Shown here piece after piece: positions 26,443 through 35,448 of a stretch of 64,000 nt of DNA (its first letter is position 1; each line of letters begins with the position of its first letter). Under the pieces are notes generated by a model. The model was not told the origin of the DNA. It searched no databases and worked only from the letters and a program-made list of their open reading frames with translations. Source of the stretch: JBBRDU01 sp038230335. GTDB taxonomy: Bacteria; Verrucomicrobiota; Verrucomicrobiia; Chthoniobacterales; UBA10450. The stretch spans positions 1 to 64,000 of the forward strand of contig JBBRNL010000012.1 in NCBI GenBank assembly GCA_038230335.1, in the 5' to 3' direction. The position numbers and the translations under genes are program-made.

Positions 26443-27681
26443 GTGAGCACAAATCTTATCTCCAGCGGCACGACGGCGCGCGAGAAAATAAATCTGCGCA
26501 CGCCCGACGTGATGGCGGCGGTGCAGCAGCAGGTCGAAGCGCATTATCGCAGCGATATTGTGGACAAGGTTCGGCGAGCCGGCGGCGTGATCTCTGTCGG
26601 AAACACGACCGTTCGTTTGGCCAAACAGTTCGGCTTTTGTTATGGCGTTGAACGCGCCATCGATCTGGCTTACGCCGCGCGCAAGGTTTTTACCGATCGC
26701 CGGCTTTTCATCGTCGGCGAAATCATTCACAACCCGGAAGTGAACGAGCAGATCTCCTCGTTAGGGATCAAGAATCTGATGGGAGCGAACAAGGAGGCCG
26801 ACATCTCCGACTTGGGACCGGAGGATGTGGTCATCGTGCCGGCTTTTGGCACGGAGATCTCCATCCAGCAACAGATCAAGGAGCGCGGTTGCCAGATCGT
26901 GGACACGACCTGCGGGGATGTCATGAGCGTTTGGAAGCGCGTTCGCAAGTATGCCAGCGAGTCGGCCACCTCCATTATCCATGGAAAAGCCGAGCACGAG
27001 GAAACCAAGGCGACGAGCTCGCGTGCGTTAGGCGATGGAAAAGGTCATTACCTTGTCGTGTTGACACTGGCTGACACGGATTACGTTTGCGATTACATCC
27101 GCCATGGCGGCGACAAGCAGATGTTCCTGGAGAAATTCCGCGGCGGCTATTCGCCCGGCTTTGATCCCGACTTGCATTTGCGCACAGTCGGAGTGGCCAA
27201 TCAAACCACCATGCTGCGCGGTGAGACGGAGGAAGTGCAGCGCCGGATTCGACAGGCCATCGTCGATCGGGATGGTCCCGAAGGCGTGGCCAAGAACTTT
27301 CGTTTCTTCGATACTATCTGCGGCGCCACCCAGGAGCGTCAGGATGCGCTGCGCGAACTGTTAAATGTGAAGATGGATCTTCTCCTGGTGGTGGGCGGAT
27401 ATAATAGCTCGAACACGTCGCATCTGGCCGAAATGGGCGAAGAGAAATTGCCTACTTATTTTGTCCTGAATGCTTCTCGCCTGGTCTCCCCCGCAGAGAT
27501 TAAACATTACGACCTGCATCAGAAATCAGAAGTGATCGCGCACCACTGGCTGCCTCCGGGGCCCGTCGTTATCGGCATCACGGCCGGCGCCTCCTGCCCG
27601 AATAACCTGATCGAAGAGACCCTCATCCGGTTGTTCGAACTGCGCGGGACTTCGCGCCAGGAACTCGACGCCGCGGCCTAG
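26443..27681 (+). CDS. ispH: 4-hydroxy-3-methylbut-2-enyl diphosphate reductase, plant/cyanobacterial type
   Basis: Last step of the MEP isoprenoid pathway, producing IPP and DMAPP. From the GTG at 26443 the 412-residue protein has the three 4Fe-4S cysteines: Cys66 in GFCYGVERA, Cys157 in DTTCGDV and about Cys385 in GASCPNNLIEE. It is ~90 residues longer than E. coli IspH, with an N-terminal extension and internal segments like plant and cyanobacterial enzymes. An upstream ATG at 26308 would overlap the L,D-transpeptidase by 107 bases and is rejected. The products feed uppS and the squalene/phytoene synthase of this window. Confidence 0.93.
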   Translation: MSTNLISSGTTAREKINLRTPDVMAAVQQQVEAHYRSDIVDKVRRAGGVISVGNTTVRLAKQFGFCYGVERAIDLAYAARKVFTDRRLFIVGEIIHNPEVNEQISSLGIKNLMGANKEADISDLGPEDVVIVPAFGTEISIQQQIKERGCQIVDTTCGDVMSVWKRVRKYASESATSIIHGKAEHEETKATSSRALGDGKGHYLVVLTLADTDYVCDYIRHGGDKQMFLEKFRGGYSPGFDPDLHLRTVGVANQTTMLRGETEEVQRRIRQAIVDRDGPEGVAKNFRFFDTICGATQERQDALRELLNVKMDLLLVVGGYNSSNTSHLAEMGEEKLPTYFVLNASRLVSPAEIKHYDLHQKSEVIAHHWLPPGPVVIGITAGASCPNNLIEETLIRLFELRGTSRQELDAAA

Positions 27682-27752
27682 AATCGCGCGCGCCCGGGGA
27701 CCGACCGTCGCACGCGCAGGGTTGTCGCGAGAAACGAAGTAACTAACGTTAT

Positions 27753-28601
27753 ATGCGCGCAATTTGGAAAGGCAGCATTAGTTTTGGACTCGTCAATATT
27801 CCCATCGCCCTTTATCCGGCGACGCGAAAAGAAGATCTTAAATTTCGCCTCTTGCGGGCCAAAGATCTTAGCCCGGTCAATTACAAGCGCGTGGCAGAGA
27901 AGGATGGCCAGGAAGTGCCGTGGGGCGAGATCGTGAAGGGGTACGAGTACGAAAAGGGAAAATTCGTAGTGCTGAAGGACGAAGATTTTCAACGGGTCGA
28001 TCTCGAAGCGACCCAGACGGTCGATATTCTGGATTTTGTCGACCTCGAGAAAATCGATCCGATGTATTTCTACAAACCGTACTACCTGGAGCCGCAGAAA
28101 GGCGGCGATAAGGCCTACGTTCTTCTGCGCGATGCCTTAAAAAACAACAAGAAGATTGGGATCGCCAAGGTCATTATTAAGACGCGGCAATATCTGGGTG
28201 GGGTCAAGCCGGAGGGAGACGTTCTTCTTCTTGAGTTGATGCACTTCGCCGAAGAACTGGCCGATCCCAAACAATTGAAAGTTCCGCTTAAGCTCGAGGC
28301 GGGAAAGCGTGAGATGGATATGGCCAGGGCTCTCATCACGAGCATGAGCTCAGAGTGGAACCCCGAAAAATATCATGACGATTACCGCGAAGCGCTCATG
28401 GAGGTAATTGAGGAGAAAGTGGAGAGCGGCGGAAAAGAAATCGAGGAAAAACCCAAGTCGAAGAAAACGCCGACCAAAGTGATTGATCTGGTGGCGGTTC
28501 TGCAGCAAAGCCTCGAACAATCGGGCAAAGCCAAAAAGTCGGCCAAGGCGAGGAATCTCGGCCGGCGTGCGGCAAAGCCCAATCATAAGAAAGCGGCCTA
28601 A
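27753..28601 (+). CDS. ku: Bacterial Ku, non-homologous end-joining protein
   Basis: 282-residue Ku-core protein starting MRAIWKGSISFGLVNIPI, the universal bacterial Ku start. Further family signatures are DLSPVNYKRVAEKDGQEV, MYFYKPYYLEP and LRDALKNNKKIGIAKVI. The C-terminal ~60 residues are Lys/Ala-rich, as in many bacterial Ku proteins that bind DNA and LigD non-specifically. It would bind double-strand ends. No ligD is within the window, so the partner must be elsewhere. The start is leaderless-looking (TTATATG). Confidence 0.95.
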   Translation: MRAIWKGSISFGLVNIPIALYPATRKEDLKFRLLRAKDLSPVNYKRVAEKDGQEVPWGEIVKGYEYEKGKFVVLKDEDFQRVDLEATQTVDILDFVDLEKIDPMYFYKPYYLEPQKGGDKAYVLLRDALKNNKKIGIAKVIIKTRQYLGGVKPEGDVLLLELMHFAEELADPKQLKVPLKLEAGKREMDMARALITSMSSEWNPEKYHDDYREALMEVIEEKVESGGKEIEEKPKSKKTPTKVIDLVAVLQQSLEQSGKAKKSAKARNLGRRAAKPNHKKAA

Positions 28602-28607
28602 GGGCCT

Positions 28608-28664
28608 GACGGGCGCCTCGAACCGGGAAGGGGCGACCCTGTAGGATCGAATCGGACGGGCGCC
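28608..28664. repeat. Direct repeat GACGGGCGCC in a GC-rich spacer
   Basis: GACGGGCGCC occurs at 28608-28617 and 28655-28664, with GGGGCGACCCTGTAGGATCG between. It resembles the TAGGGGCG family of palindromes at 4865 and 25645. It fills the 112-base gap after ku and could act as its terminator, but no U-tract follows. Confidence 0.45.
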
Positions 28665-28713
28665 CCCTCGGAATTAGTTGCGCTTCGTCATTCCACAGAG
28701 AACTGTCTGCGCC

Positions 28714-29022
28714 ATGCTCGAATATGAGCTTTATCTTCCGCTGCATTACAACGACGGCCGGCCCATCGATCCTGAGAAACTGAAGAATCTCAAGAAGCGT
28801 TTGGTCGACGAGTTCGGAGGCCTTACGCACTTCCGCCAGGAAAACGAAGGCCTGTGGAAGATCGGCGAACATACCTTTCGCGATCGCATTGAGATTGTTC
28901 GCGTTCTGGCAGCCGACGAGGCGTCGGCCCGGACCTATTTCGCGCAACTGAAAGCTGACCTCACGCGCGAGTGGAGCCAGGAAGATTTCCTGATCGTTAG
29001 TCGCCAGGTCGCGGCCGTTTGA
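28714..29022 (+). CDS. Conserved hypothetical protein
   Basis: 102 residues from the ATG at 28714 (MLEYELYLPLHYNDGRPIDP). Predicted alternating strands and one helix, with no signal or membrane segment. I do not recognise a family. Codon use looks normal and the spacing to ku is compatible with a shared transcript. The upstream ATG at 28678 is less likely. It ends 17 bases before the stop of the converging cysteine-cluster gene. Confidence 0.65.
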   Translation: MLEYELYLPLHYNDGRPIDPEKLKNLKKRLVDEFGGLTHFRQENEGLWKIGEHTFRDRIEIVRVLAADEASARTYFAQLKADLTREWSQEDFLIVSRQVAAV

Positions 29023-29039
29023 GCGGTCGCGCCGGCGGG

Positions 29040-29495
29040 CTAAGCCAGTTCGATCAGCGCCGCCTGCACCGCCTCTTCGATTTTATGCACGCCGTTTCCC
29101 CCCAGATCGGCGTCCACTTGCTCGAGTCTTCGGATGAGATCAATCACTTCGTTGCGCGCGTAAGGGCCGCCCGCGGCCGCACAGAAATGTGTCCGGCATC
29201 CAAAGGGACGGCTGTTGTAAATAAGACAATTTCCTGTCGTCATTTCCAATAAGGGGCAAAGGCCATCACTCGTGACCGGGAGGCGAGTGCGTCCGGTTTG
29301 CCGCAGCGCACGCGCGGCCACCATGGCTTCGCCCTTGGTCAGCAGAGGGGTGCGTCCAGTCAGTTTAAAATGGCAGCACTCCTTGACCCGCACGCACTGG
29401 CGGTCGAGCGGACGGCGCGCCAGTTCTTCGTAAATGGCGTGGACCTCAGCGCAGGCCGATTGCTCTGAATTCGCGCGGCCGTTAGGTCTCTTCAT
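29040..29495 (-). CDS. YkgJ-family cysteine cluster protein
   Basis: 151 residues from the ATG at 29495. A set of cysteines typical of the YkgJ/UPF0153 zinc- or iron-binding family is visible: RQCVRVKECCHF, SDGLCPLLE, GNCLIYNSRPFGCRTHFC. The start was chosen because the frame upstream overlaps the neighbouring oxidoreductase gene. That gene's end overlaps this start by 14 bases, so the two are co-transcribed and may be translationally coupled. The metal and the reaction are not known for the family. Confidence 0.8.
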   Translation of the reverse strand: MKRPNGRANSEQSACAEVHAIYEELARRPLDRQCVRVKECCHFKLTGRTPLLTKGEAMVAARALRQTGRTRLPVTSDGLCPLLEMTTGNCLIYNSRPFGCRTHFCAAAGGPYARNEVIDLIRRLEQVDADLGGNGVHKIEEAVQAALIELA

Positions 29496-30720
29496 GATCT
29501 CCGGCCATGGCCTTACCAGCGATCCATCCGGTTGTCCACGCTGCCTGAAAATTGAAACCACCGGTAATGCCGTCGACATCGAGCAGTTCGCCCGCGAAAT
29601 AAAGGCCGGGCACGATGCGGCTCTGCATGGTTTTGAAATCGACCTCGCGCAGGTTGACTCCGCCGCAGGTGACAAACTCTTCTTTGTTGAGCGACTTGCC
29701 GTCTACCTCCAACTCGGTGCGAATGAGGGCGCGCGATAAATGAATGGCCTGCTCCCGCGTCAACCGGCCCCATGTCGTGTCTTTGCTCGCGCCCGCCCCG
29801 AGGGCGAGTTGCTCCCATAACCGCGCGGGCACGGACTGAAGTGGTGCGCTGATCACGTGCCGGTTTGGGTGCGAGTTGCGTTCCGCCATGAGCAGACGGC
29901 GAATTTTTTCTTCACCAAACTCAGGCAGCCAATTGATAAGAATGCGGAATTGGTCGTTCCGCTCGTGTAAAATCCGCGCGCCCCACGCCGACAGTCGCAG
30001 GATCACCGGCCCGCTCACACCGTTATGCGTGATCAAGAGGGGACCGCGTTCCCGCAAACGTGTATCGAGCACGGACACTTCCACATCCGGAATGGATATT
30101 CCCGGGATCAGACGAAGCCAGGGGGTTGGCACGTGAAAGGAAAACAGTGACGGAACTGCTGGCACCACAACGTGGCCGAGAGACTTCAGTATTTGAGCGC
30201 TTCCTGCCGCCCGGCAGCCTCCCGTTGCGATGAGTAGCCGATCGCATTCGATTGTCTGGTCGCGGCAATGCAATTCAAAGCCGCCGCCGGGCCGCGCCGA
30301 GATTTGTTCGATGCCTTTACGGGTGAACAATTTCACACCCGTTGCGCTGGCCTGGGCCATCAGGCACTGCACGATGGTTTCCGACGAATCTGTTGTCGGG
30401 AACATGCGTCCGTCGCGTTCCTCCTTCAGTGGCACCCCGCGCGACTCAAACCACGTGACCGTGTCGGTCGCGGAAAACCGATGAAACGGCGAGATCAACG
30501 CGCGTTCACCGCGCGGATACTGCCCCGTCAATTCGCGCGGCTCCGAACACGCGTGGGTCACGTTGCAGCGACCTCCCCCGGAGATTCGCACCTTGGTCAG
30601 GAACTGCGAGCCACGTTCGTAGATCGAGACTTCGTTAGACGGATTGGCCTCGGCGCATGCTATCGCGGCGAAGAATCCAGCTGCGCCACCACCGACGATT
30701 GCGATTTTCTGGCCAGTCAC
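29482..30720 (-). CDS. HI0933/YhiN-family FAD-dependent oxidoreductase
   Basis: 412 residues starting with GTG at 30720. FAD-binding motif GGGAAGFFAAI at the N-terminus, then KVRISGGGRCNVTHA, FFPTTDSSE-like RMFPTTDSSETIVQCL, LIATGGCRAAGS and, near the C-terminus, CGGVNLREVDFKTMQSR and LYFAGELLDVDGITGGFNFQ. These define the HI0933 family of flavoproteins (YhiN/BaiN-like). The substrate is not known from sequence. It is the first gene of a two-gene unit with the YkgJ-like gene. Confidence 0.9.
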   Translation of the reverse strand: MTGQKIAIVGGGAAGFFAAIACAEANPSNEVSIYERGSQFLTKVRISGGGRCNVTHACSEPRELTGQYPRGERALISPFHRFSATDTVTWFESRGVPLKEERDGRMFPTTDSSETIVQCLMAQASATGVKLFTRKGIEQISARPGGGFELHCRDQTIECDRLLIATGGCRAAGSAQILKSLGHVVVPAVPSLFSFHVPTPWLRLIPGISIPDVEVSVLDTRLRERGPLLITHNGVSGPVILRLSAWGARILHERNDQFRILINWLPEFGEEKIRRLLMAERNSHPNRHVISAPLQSVPARLWEQLALGAGASKDTTWGRLTREQAIHLSRALIRTELEVDGKSLNKEEFVTCGGVNLREVDFKTMQSRIVPGLYFAGELLDVDGITGGFNFQAAWTTGWIAGKAMAGDHEET

Positions 30721-30803
30721 GGGTTAGGGCGAAGCATGACGAGAATTTAATCCTCGCCGGCCCTTCGCACAATCGAATCGCGATGCCGGTGGATCGCGAT
30801 CGC

Positions 30804-30946
30804 CGAGCGCGATGTTAAAGGAGTGCGCGGGTGCGCAAAATGAGCGCCGCTGCCGCGACGAATTAGTAACGCCCTCCACCACCGAGCGCGATGATGGTGG
30901 AACTGTGCGGGCGGTGCTCGAACGAGCGTCTTCGTCGCTCGGGTTC
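30804..30946. repeat. Imperfect direct repeats and hairpins in a 322-base non-coding gap
   Basis: The gap 30721-31042 has no gene I can support. CGAGCGCGATG occurs at 30804-30814 and 30883-30893, each followed by a related GC-rich tail with GGA and GTGCG. A hairpin can form between CGAACGAGCG (near 30918) and CGCTCGGGTTCG (near 30936). A TTGACA at 31008-31013 precedes the DoxX gene but has no convincing -10 partner. Confidence 0.5.
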
Positions 30947-31042
30947 GAACATCGCATTCATGGCGACCGACTTGCCAGCGGGCCACCCGCTGCCTCACGC
31001 GAAACTCTTGACACCGAACATGCTCGTCCTCACTCTCCGGCC

Positions 31043-31462
31043 ATGAACTCTCTCTCGCGGTATTCAGGTACGGTCTTTTGTTTGATGCGCATAATTGTCG
31101 GTCTGATGTTCGCCTGCCACGGAGGGCAAAAGATTCTCGGTTTTCCTCCCGGCGGTCACGGTGCCGGCGAAGGTCTCATGCTCGTGGGAGCATGGATTGA
31201 ACTCGTTTGTGGATTGTTGATCGGACTTGGTTTGATCACTCGCGTCGCCGCCTTTATAGCGTCGGGCGAAATGGCAGTTGGTTATTTTATGATGCACGTC
31301 GGCGGGGCGCCGGACACACAGGCGCAATTTTTTCCGATTCTCAACCACGGCGAAGTGGCTGTTCTTTACTGCTGGGTTTTTCTGTTCGTATTCTTCCATG
31401 GTCCCGGCTGGCTGAGTATCGACGCTCTCATGTGCAAAGATAAGAGCCCCGCCACAGCCTAA
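31043..31462 (+). CDS. DoxX family membrane protein
   Basis: 139-residue four-helix membrane protein. The family pattern is clear: SRYSGTVFCLMRIIVGLMF, ACHGGQKILGF, GAWIELVCGLLIGLGLITR, YFMMHVGG and a final aromatic helix (VFLFVFFHGPGWLSID). DoxX proteins are often linked to redox or sulfur chemistry, but the reaction is unknown here. The ATG at 31043 is the family-like start; an open frame continues upstream to 30812 through repeat DNA and is rejected. Confidence 0.85.
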   Translation: MNSLSRYSGTVFCLMRIIVGLMFACHGGQKILGFPPGGHGAGEGLMLVGAWIELVCGLLIGLGLITRVAAFIASGEMAVGYFMMHVGGAPDTQAQFFPILNHGEVAVLYCWVFLFVFFHGPGWLSIDALMCKDKSPATA

Positions 31463-31523
31463 CAGGCTGGACTCGTAGAGACTGCGGCGCTTTGTGCGGT
31501 GGCCGCACCCTGAAAGCGAAGAC

Positions 31524-31586
31524 GCCTCAGCAGAGTGAGGCGCCTACAGCGCTCTCTTCCTGTAGCCACGGCACTCTGTTGCCGTG
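31524..31586. repeat. Cluster of small hairpins in the DoxX-dienelactone hydrolase spacer
   Basis: Three inverted pairs lie close together: GCCTCA/TGAGGC (31524-31529, 31536-31541), CTACAG/CTGTAG (31544-31549, 31560-31565) and CACGGCA/TGCCGTG (31567-31573, 31580-31586, loop of 6). The motif GTAGCCACGGCA resembles dispersed palindromes common in Verrucomicrobia and Planctomycetes. The last hairpin might terminate transcription from the DoxX gene. Confidence 0.5.
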
Positions 31587-31672
31587 TCCGGGTCTTTAAT
31601 CGCCAATGCCAGAGAACCAGCCGCGTCCAATTGCCTGGTTGAATCAGGCGCGCTTGTGAAGAACTCTTAGAC

Positions 31673-32446
31673 ATGAACCGAATTCTTCTCGTCCTCTGCC
31701 TCACCTTCATCGCCGGGTCCGTGCCCGCGCAGGATTGGGCCAAACCGCGCCTGAACAACTCTCCACGTCATGGCGAGTGGGTTGAAGTGAAGTCGGGCGA
31801 TCGCACCATTAAAGCATTCGTCGTTTATCCCGAGCGAAAGGAAAAGACCCCAGTCGTGATCGTGATTCACGAAATCTTTGGCCTCACCGATTGGGTCCGC
31901 GGAATGTGCGATCAGCTGGCCGAGAACGGCGTCATCGCCATAGCGCCCGACCTGCTCAGTGGCCAAACGTTTGCCGATGTGGACGGCGCGCGCAAAGCCA
32001 TCTCCGCCTTGTCCAAAGAACAGGTTCAAGCCGATCTGAATGCAACGTCCGAGTATGCGCTGAAAATTCCCTCCGGAAACGGCACGCTCGCCGTCTGCGG
32101 TTTCTGTTGGGGCGGGGGATGGACATTATCGTACGCGAGCATGAATCCGAAGCTAAAGGCGGCTTACTCATTCTACGGCCCAGTTCCAGAAGACGCTTCC
32201 AAGGTCGCCAGTATCAATTGCCCAGTTTACGGTTTCTACGGCGAGAACGACGAGCGCGTCAACGCCGGCATCCCCAAGCTGGAAGAATGGATGAAGGCAG
32301 CCGGCAAGAAGTACGATCCCGTGATCTACCAAGGCGCGGGCCACGGTTTCATGCGCGAAGGCGAAATGGCGGACGCAAACGAGCCCAACAAAAAGGCGAG
32401 GGACGACGCCTGGATCCGTTGGAAGGCGCTGCTCAAGCAATTATAG
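31673..32446 (+). CDS. Secreted dienelactone hydrolase family protein
   Basis: 257 residues with an N-terminal signal peptide (MNRILLVLCLTFIAGSVPAQ). Alpha/beta hydrolase of the dienelactone hydrolase type: the nucleophile is Cys145 in CGFCWGGG, the acid Asp193 in YGENDERV and the base His224 in GAGHGFMR. The oxyanion region IVIHEIFGLTDWVRG is typical. Family members hydrolyse dienelactones or other esters; the substrate here is unknown. The signal peptide puts it in the periplasm, unlike classical ClcD. Confidence 0.9.
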   Translation: MNRILLVLCLTFIAGSVPAQDWAKPRLNNSPRHGEWVEVKSGDRTIKAFVVYPERKEKTPVVIVIHEIFGLTDWVRGMCDQLAENGVIAIAPDLLSGQTFADVDGARKAISALSKEQVQADLNATSEYALKIPSGNGTLAVCGFCWGGGWTLSYASMNPKLKAAYSFYGPVPEDASKVASINCPVYGFYGENDERVNAGIPKLEEWMKAAGKKYDPVIYQGAGHGFMREGEMADANEPNKKARDDAWIRWKALLKQL

Positions 32447-32455
32447 GGCGTTCAT

Positions 32456-33793
32456 TTAACGCCGTTCGATCCGGAGCAGGCTCGCGGCCGATTGCAGACC
32501 GGTGGCGATCTCGGGGATGATTCCTTTCCGCCGGTAAATCGGCAAAACCATCGGCCGAAGCGCCGGAATTTTCGTCGCGAAGAAAGCCGCCCCCGCCATG
32601 CTGGCGAGTCCGCCAATGAGAAAGGTGGGCGGCACGCCGATACGATGGGCGAGCGCACCGCCCAAGATGCTACCGAAAGGAGCCATGCCCATGAACGCCA
32701 TGGTGTAGAGACTCATAACGCGTCCGCGTTTGTCGTCATCCACGATGGTTTGTAAAACGGTGTTGGACGTCGCCAGTTGTACAATCATGCCGAGGCCGAC
32801 AAATCCGAGCGCGATGAGTGACATGGCCTGACCGCGCACGAGCCCCAAACCAAACAGGCCGGCGCCAAAAATGGCCGCGCCCACGGCGACGCGCACTCCC
32901 GCGCCGTAAATGCTTTTGCGAGAGGCGAGGTAGACCGAGCCCAGCAGCGCGCCGATTCCGGGCGCCGTCATCAGGAGGCCGAGAGTATGTGCGCCTCCGT
33001 GCAAAACCTCCGCGGCGAAGATCGGCATGAGGACGGCATAAGGCATCCCGAGCAGACTAACCAGTCCGACGAGAAGTAAAATGGCCCGAATCGGCGGGAA
33101 GCCGACCGCATAGCGAACGCCTTCGAACAGCTCTTCCAAGTGGCCCGCTTGTGTCGTGGAAGGAACCGATTTTTCGAGCCGCATGGCACACAACGCAGCC
33201 ACCACAGGCACATAACTGATGGCGTTCACGAAGAAGCACACGGCCGGGCTCACGATGGTAAGGAGTAACCCGGCGATGGCGGGGCCGAGCATACGTCCGC
33301 CGTTGATGACAAAAGAATTGAGCGCCACCGCATTCGGGAGGTCGTGTCCGCTTCCCACCATTTCCACAATGAAGGACTGCCGAGCCGGTAGATCGATGGC
33401 CAGAACGATCCCCGCGAAAACGTTGAGTGCGATCAGATTCCAGACGTGCAGGGTATGGCTGGAAACGACCAGGGCGAGGGCAAACGCCTGTAGCATCGAC
33501 AACGTCTGGGTCACGATAAGCGTGCGATGGCGACTCCATCGATCGACCAACACGCCGGCGAAGGGTGTCACGATGAAAAGCGGCAGTTGCCCCGCGAAAC
33601 TAACGAGTCCAAGGAGCCAACTGGAGTGGGTCAACTGGTAGATGGTCCAGCCAAGGGCAATCTGTTGCACCCATGTGCCGACCAGCGAAATGCTTTGCCC
33701 TCCGAAATACAGTCGAAAATTCCGGTGTCGGAATGCGCGCACCATGGAACGCAGGCCGCCGGCTTCCTTTTTGTCATCTAGATTGTCTGGCAT
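32456..33793 (-). CDS. Major facilitator superfamily exporter (EntS-like)
   Basis: 445 residues from the ATG at 33793. About twelve hydrophobic helices. Family features are RHRNFRLYFGGQSISLVGTWVQQIALGWTIYQLT at the start (helix 1), GVLVDRWSRHRTLI after helix 2 and a DLPARQSFIVEMVG loop. The layout matches the enterobactin exporter EntS/DUF894 group of MFS transporters; the true substrate is unknown. It meets the dienelactone hydrolase gene head-on 9 bases away. An upstream in-frame start at 33844 is rejected. Confidence 0.85.
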   Translation of the reverse strand: MPDNLDDKKEAGGLRSMVRAFRHRNFRLYFGGQSISLVGTWVQQIALGWTIYQLTHSSWLLGLVSFAGQLPLFIVTPFAGVLVDRWSRHRTLIVTQTLSMLQAFALALVVSSHTLHVWNLIALNVFAGIVLAIDLPARQSFIVEMVGSGHDLPNAVALNSFVINGGRMLGPAIAGLLLTIVSPAVCFFVNAISYVPVVAALCAMRLEKSVPSTTQAGHLEELFEGVRYAVGFPPIRAILLLVGLVSLLGMPYAVLMPIFAAEVLHGGAHTLGLLMTAPGIGALLGSVYLASRKSIYGAGVRVAVGAAIFGAGLFGLGLVRGQAMSLIALGFVGLGMIVQLATSNTVLQTIVDDDKRGRVMSLYTMAFMGMAPFGSILGGALAHRIGVPPTFLIGGLASMAGAAFFATKIPALRPMVLPIYRRKGIIPEIATGLQSAASLLRIERR

Positions 33794-33867
33794 CAAATTT
33801 GAGCTCGCACCGGGGGACCGGCACAGGCCGGTTGCATTAAGCACCCTCTCTGGAATACACCTCTCAT

Positions 33868-34629
33868 ATGTTTGGTTCGGAGCGGAAGAAAATCGAGAGA
33901 CTCCACTTCGTTATCATTGGAGCGCAGAAGTCTGGCACAACCGCCCTGCACCATCTGATGGAGAAACATCCGGACATCGCGCTGGGCGATCAGCAGGAAA
34001 TTCATTTCTTCGACGATGAAAACATTTTTGCAAAACCGCCGGATTACGAATTGCTGCACAGACACTTTCCGGCCCTGCCCGCCTCTGCCGTAGTCGGTGA
34101 CTGCACGCCCAGTTACCTGTATTGGAAGCCTGCGGCAGAGCGAATCAGGCAGTACAATCCTGCCATCAAACTGCTCGCACTCTTGCGAAATCCGATTGAT
34201 CGCGCGTTTGCCCACTGGAACATGCAGCGATTTAAAGGCCGCGAGCCATTGGACTTTCTCGACGCGATCAAAGAGGAAACAAACCGGATCGCGCCGCCCC
34301 TTTCGATCGAGTCGCGTCGATTCTCTTACGTGGACCGTGGTTTTTACACGACACAGCTGGAGCGATTTCTGAAAGTGTTTCCGCGCGAACAACTCCTGAT
34401 CGTTAAGTCCGAACAATTTAGGGGCCGCCAGCTCGACACAATGAATGCGATCTTCCATTTCCTCGGGGTCAAGCCGATCAAGTCAATCCGAAGCAAGGAT
34501 CACAACGTCGTCCCGTACCAGCGGGAAATGACAAGTGAAGAGAGGAAATACTTGTACGAAATCTTCGCGGAAGAAATCCGGGATGTTGAGCGATTGTTAG
34601 GATGGAACTGCTCGGACTGGAAATTATAG
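33868..34629 (+). CDS. Sulfotransferase
   Basis: 253 residues. PAPS-binding P-loop-like motif GAQKSGTTAL at 18-27 (5'-phosphosulfate loop), and the 3'-phosphate loop RNPIDRAFAHW. The sequence DCTPSYLYW and KSEQFR are also family-like. It resembles bacterial and animal carbohydrate O- or N-sulfotransferases that modify surface glycans or lipids. The acceptor is not predictable. The neighbouring SAM methyltransferase on the opposite strand could also modify a glycan or lipid, but they are convergent and probably separate. Confidence 0.85.
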   Translation: MFGSERKKIERLHFVIIGAQKSGTTALHHLMEKHPDIALGDQQEIHFFDDENIFAKPPDYELLHRHFPALPASAVVGDCTPSYLYWKPAAERIRQYNPAIKLLALLRNPIDRAFAHWNMQRFKGREPLDFLDAIKEETNRIAPPLSIESRRFSYVDRGFYTTQLERFLKVFPREQLLIVKSEQFRGRQLDTMNAIFHFLGVKPIKSIRSKDHNVVPYQREMTSEERKYLYEIFAEEIRDVERLLGWNCSDWKL

Positions 34630-34645
34630 GACCGAGTGGCGAATT

Positions 34646-35398
34646 TCACGCAGGCCGCGTTACCTTGAATCGCGCCCGTTTGTTCGGGTCGGCCGTGAGA
34701 AGGGCCTTCGATCGGAAAAGGTGTGCGCCTTCGGACAAAAAAAACGCGCGCAGTTCATGCGTGAAAAACGACGAGCCGTCGCGGCGTGGATTGAAATCCA
34801 AAAGCAAACGGCCGTCCGGTTGCAGTAGACGATTCCGCACGTCGTCGATAAAAAACTTCCATTGGGCCGTATTCCATTCGCGGGGTTGTCCATCGGCCGA
34901 ACGGCCCAGCCGGTGAAAACAGATACGATGCGCGGTCACGAGATCGAAGCGTTTCGTTGGAGCAGGGAGAGGGACGTTCGGCTCAATGCGCCAAATCGAT
35001 CGCTCGACCTGGAGGAGTTTGGTCGTGGCGCGGAAAAGCGCTTCGTTGTCTGTGTCGAGACCCAGCGTGTCGTGACCAAAAAACTGGCACACATAAAGGA
35101 AGTAACCCGCGCCGCAACCGAGATCGAGAATGCGCAAAGGGGCGGCACGATCGAGCCAAAGGTCCTGCGCCCGCTCCACGTTAATGCCGATCCAGTAGTC
35201 GACGTCTTCAAACCGGTTGATGCGCGGCGAACTGTCCTTGTATGGATAGCGCTGGCGCAAGGACGAAAACTCCGCGCGATCGATCGTAGCCAATATTCGT
35301 CGTGCGTTCACCGGATGCGTCCAGCGGGCGGCGTGTTCGCTAAGGCTCTCCAACATGTCCCGGGAAAAGAGTTTTTTGATTTTATGAGAGAGCTTCAT
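34646..35398 (-). CDS. Class I SAM-dependent methyltransferase
   Basis: 250 residues. Motif I ILDLGCGAGYF and the acidic motif LGLDTDNEALF are the SAM-binding signatures; RFDLVTAHRICFHRLG follows as motif IV-like. The N-terminal ~85 residues are helical and lack hydrophobic segments. The substrate is unknown. It is in a mixed patch of sulfotransferase, methyltransferase and DUF1801 genes lying between core genes and the nucleobase island. Confidence 0.8.
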   Translation of the reverse strand: MKLSHKIKKLFSRDMLESLSEHAARWTHPVNARRILATIDRAEFSSLRQRYPYKDSSPRINRFEDVDYWIGINVERAQDLWLDRAAPLRILDLGCGAGYFLYVCQFFGHDTLGLDTDNEALFRATTKLLQVERSIWRIEPNVPLPAPTKRFDLVTAHRICFHRLGRSADGQPREWNTAQWKFFIDDVRNRLLQPDGRLLLDFNPRRDGSSFFTHELRAFFLSEGAHLFRSKALLTADPNKRARFKVTRPA

Positions 35399-35448
35399 TC
35401 GTTGGAAAGAAGTTGACGCCTTGCGGCGGCAATTTCCATCATGAGGTT

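Noticed and set aside
31008..31036. Sigma-70 promoter for the DoxX gene
   Set aside because: TTGACA at 31008 is good but the expected -10 position reads CACTCT; a single hexamer is weak evidence.
30812..31042. N-terminal extension of the DoxX gene
   Set aside because: It passes through repeat DNA and would place 77 polar residues before a standard DoxX start.
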